The notes below the pieces were generated by a model. It made no database searches, was not told the DNA's origin, and saw nothing but the letters and a program-made list of their open reading frames with translations. A program made the translations under genes and the position numbers. 6,799 nt of DNA. It comes from JBALVT01 sp036961345. GTDB taxonomy: Bacteria; Pseudomonadota; Gammaproteobacteria; Pseudomonadales; Halieaceae. Location of the stretch: the NCBI GenBank assembly GCA_036961345.1, contig JBALVT010000217.1, positions 1 to 6,799 of the forward strand, read 5' to 3'. Shown here in pieces: positions 6,204 through 6,799 of this stretch (position 1 is its first letter; each line of letters starts with the position of its first letter).

Positions 6204-6799
6204 AACACCTTTTGCGACCGGGCCTGGCCCTGTTTTTTTTGTGTGCCAGCGGTCTATTATTTGCGGGCACCAGCGCCGGAAGTCTCGCCACGGTAAAAAC
6301 CCTCAAGATCGATCGCGGCTTGAGTGCAGAAGGTAAAGCCTGTATCACCTGTCATCAACAAAATACACCGGGACAGGTTGCGGATTGGAAGGACAGCCGT
6401 CACGCCCATGCCGGTATTTCCTGCATTGATTGTCATCGGGTACCCGAGGACGCCCCCACCGCTACCCGTCACGCAAATGTTGAAGATACACCGGTTTTTG
6501 TGTCTGCTTTGGTATCACCCAAAGTCTGCGGCCGGTGCCATGTCGATGCGAAAGAGCAATTCGATGCCAGCGGACACTTTCGCGCATACCGACAAATAAT
6601 CCCCAAAGACAGCCTGCACGCGCTGATACAAGTGCATGAAGGCCAGAGCATTCCGGAATTGCAAAACGCTCCCGATGAAACCGGCTGCATGCAATGTCAC
6701 GGCACCCGTATTCTGCTGGATGAGAACAATCGCCCTACCCCTGAGACATGGCCTAACAACGGCATGGGTAACATTTATCCCGATGGCAGCACCGGCAGC
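6200..6799 (+). CDS. HAO-superfamily periplasmic multiheme cytochrome c (HaoA-like), C-terminus cut by window edge
   Basis: Two hundred codons are open to the window edge from an ATG with a strong AAAGGAG (6186-6192) seven bases upstream. Residues 1-26 form a Sec signal peptide ending near GTSA. Four CxxCH sites are visible: C48 (CITCH), C75 (CIDCH), C110 (CGRCH) and C163 (CMQCH). The spacing and text match hydroxylamine oxidoreductase relatives: CITCHQQNTPGQVADWKDSRHA, split here by the W-K-x-S-x-H-A element, then CHVDAKEQF, then CMQCHG and TWPNNGMGNIYPDGSTGS just before the edge. In this family the latter precedes the CxxCH of the next heme and a T-R-H-x-F-S segment. Full-length members are about 450-550 residues with eight hemes. 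All visible sites end in His, which argues against the octaheme tetrathionate reductase family (CxxCK). The likely role is reduction of nitrite or hydroxylamine, or hydroxylamine oxidation. The cross-linking Tyr that decides direction is beyond the window. Confidence 0.85.
   Translation, partial: MKHLLRPGLALFFLCASGLLFAGTSAGSLATVKTLKIDRGLSAEGKACITCHQQNTPGQVADWKDSRHAHAGISCIDCHRVPEDAPTATRHANVEDTPVFVSALVSPKVCGRCHVDAKEQFDASGHFRAYRQIIPKDSLHALIQVHEGQSIPELQNAPDETGCMQCHGTRILLDENNRPTPETWPNNGMGNIYPDGSTGS

Noticed and set aside
6200..6799. Octaheme tetrathionate reductase as the identity of the truncated cytochrome
   Set aside because: That family has a CxxCK heme site early in the protein, while all four visible sites are CxxCH and the flanking text fits HAO relatives.
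1..6799. tRNA genes, CRISPR arrays, insertion sequences, attachment sites
   Set aside because: Reading both strands by eye gave no cloverleaf, spaced direct repeats, transposase text or paired terminal repeats.

Overview
The window looks like a chromosomal segment from a Gammaproteobacterium, probably marine or aquatic. The base composition looks roughly balanced by eye. The lineage call is inference from the gene families (a TatT-associated TRAP transporter, a secreted family-3 amidohydrolase, a NapC-type cytochrome beside an HAO-like cytochrome); no rRNA or other marker gene is present. It holds seven protein genes, two of them cut by the window ends.

Layout. (1) Positions 1-1508, minus strand: a secreted metal-dependent amidohydrolase of the Amidohydro_3 (YtcJ-like) family. 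Its N-terminus is complete and its C-terminus lies beyond base 1. (2) Positions 1509-1774: a 266-bp divergent intergenic region with a perfect 13-bp palindrome and a possible extended -10 promoter facing right. (3) Positions 1775-5485, plus strand: a tight four-gene operon. It encodes a TatT-type outer-membrane lipoprotein, a DctP-type periplasmic solute receptor, and the small (DctQ) and large (DctM) TRAP membrane subunits. The set matches the TPR-protein-associated TRAP transporters (TPATs) first described from Treponema pallidum. (4) Positions 5486-5636: a short spacer with a good sigma-70-like promoter and a UUCG-capped hairpin. (5) Positions 5637-6799, plus strand: a NapC/NirT/NrfH-type membrane tetraheme cytochrome overlapping, by ATGA, the first 200 residues of a periplasmic multiheme cytochrome of the hydroxylamine oxidoreductase (HAO) superfamily. 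The second gene runs off the right edge.

How the genes may work together. The TRAP subunits should form one uptake system: the lipoprotein and receptor deliver an unknown, probably non-canonical ligand to the Na+- or H+-driven QM permease. The divergent secreted hydrolase could act on the same substrate, but that is only an inference from position. The two cytochromes form an electron-transfer module. The NapC-type protein should take electrons from the quinol pool and pass them to the HAO-like protein for reduction of a nitrogen compound such as nitrite or hydroxylamine. The reverse, oxidative direction is possible but less expected for this pairing. The module appears to have its own promoter, so nothing seen here links it to the transporter beyond proximity.

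The most notable points are the complete TPAT operon with a Trp where the usual ligand-binding Arg sits in the receptor, the HaoC/HaoA-like cytochrome pair, and a His replacing the family's usual heme-1 Met in the NapC-type protein.
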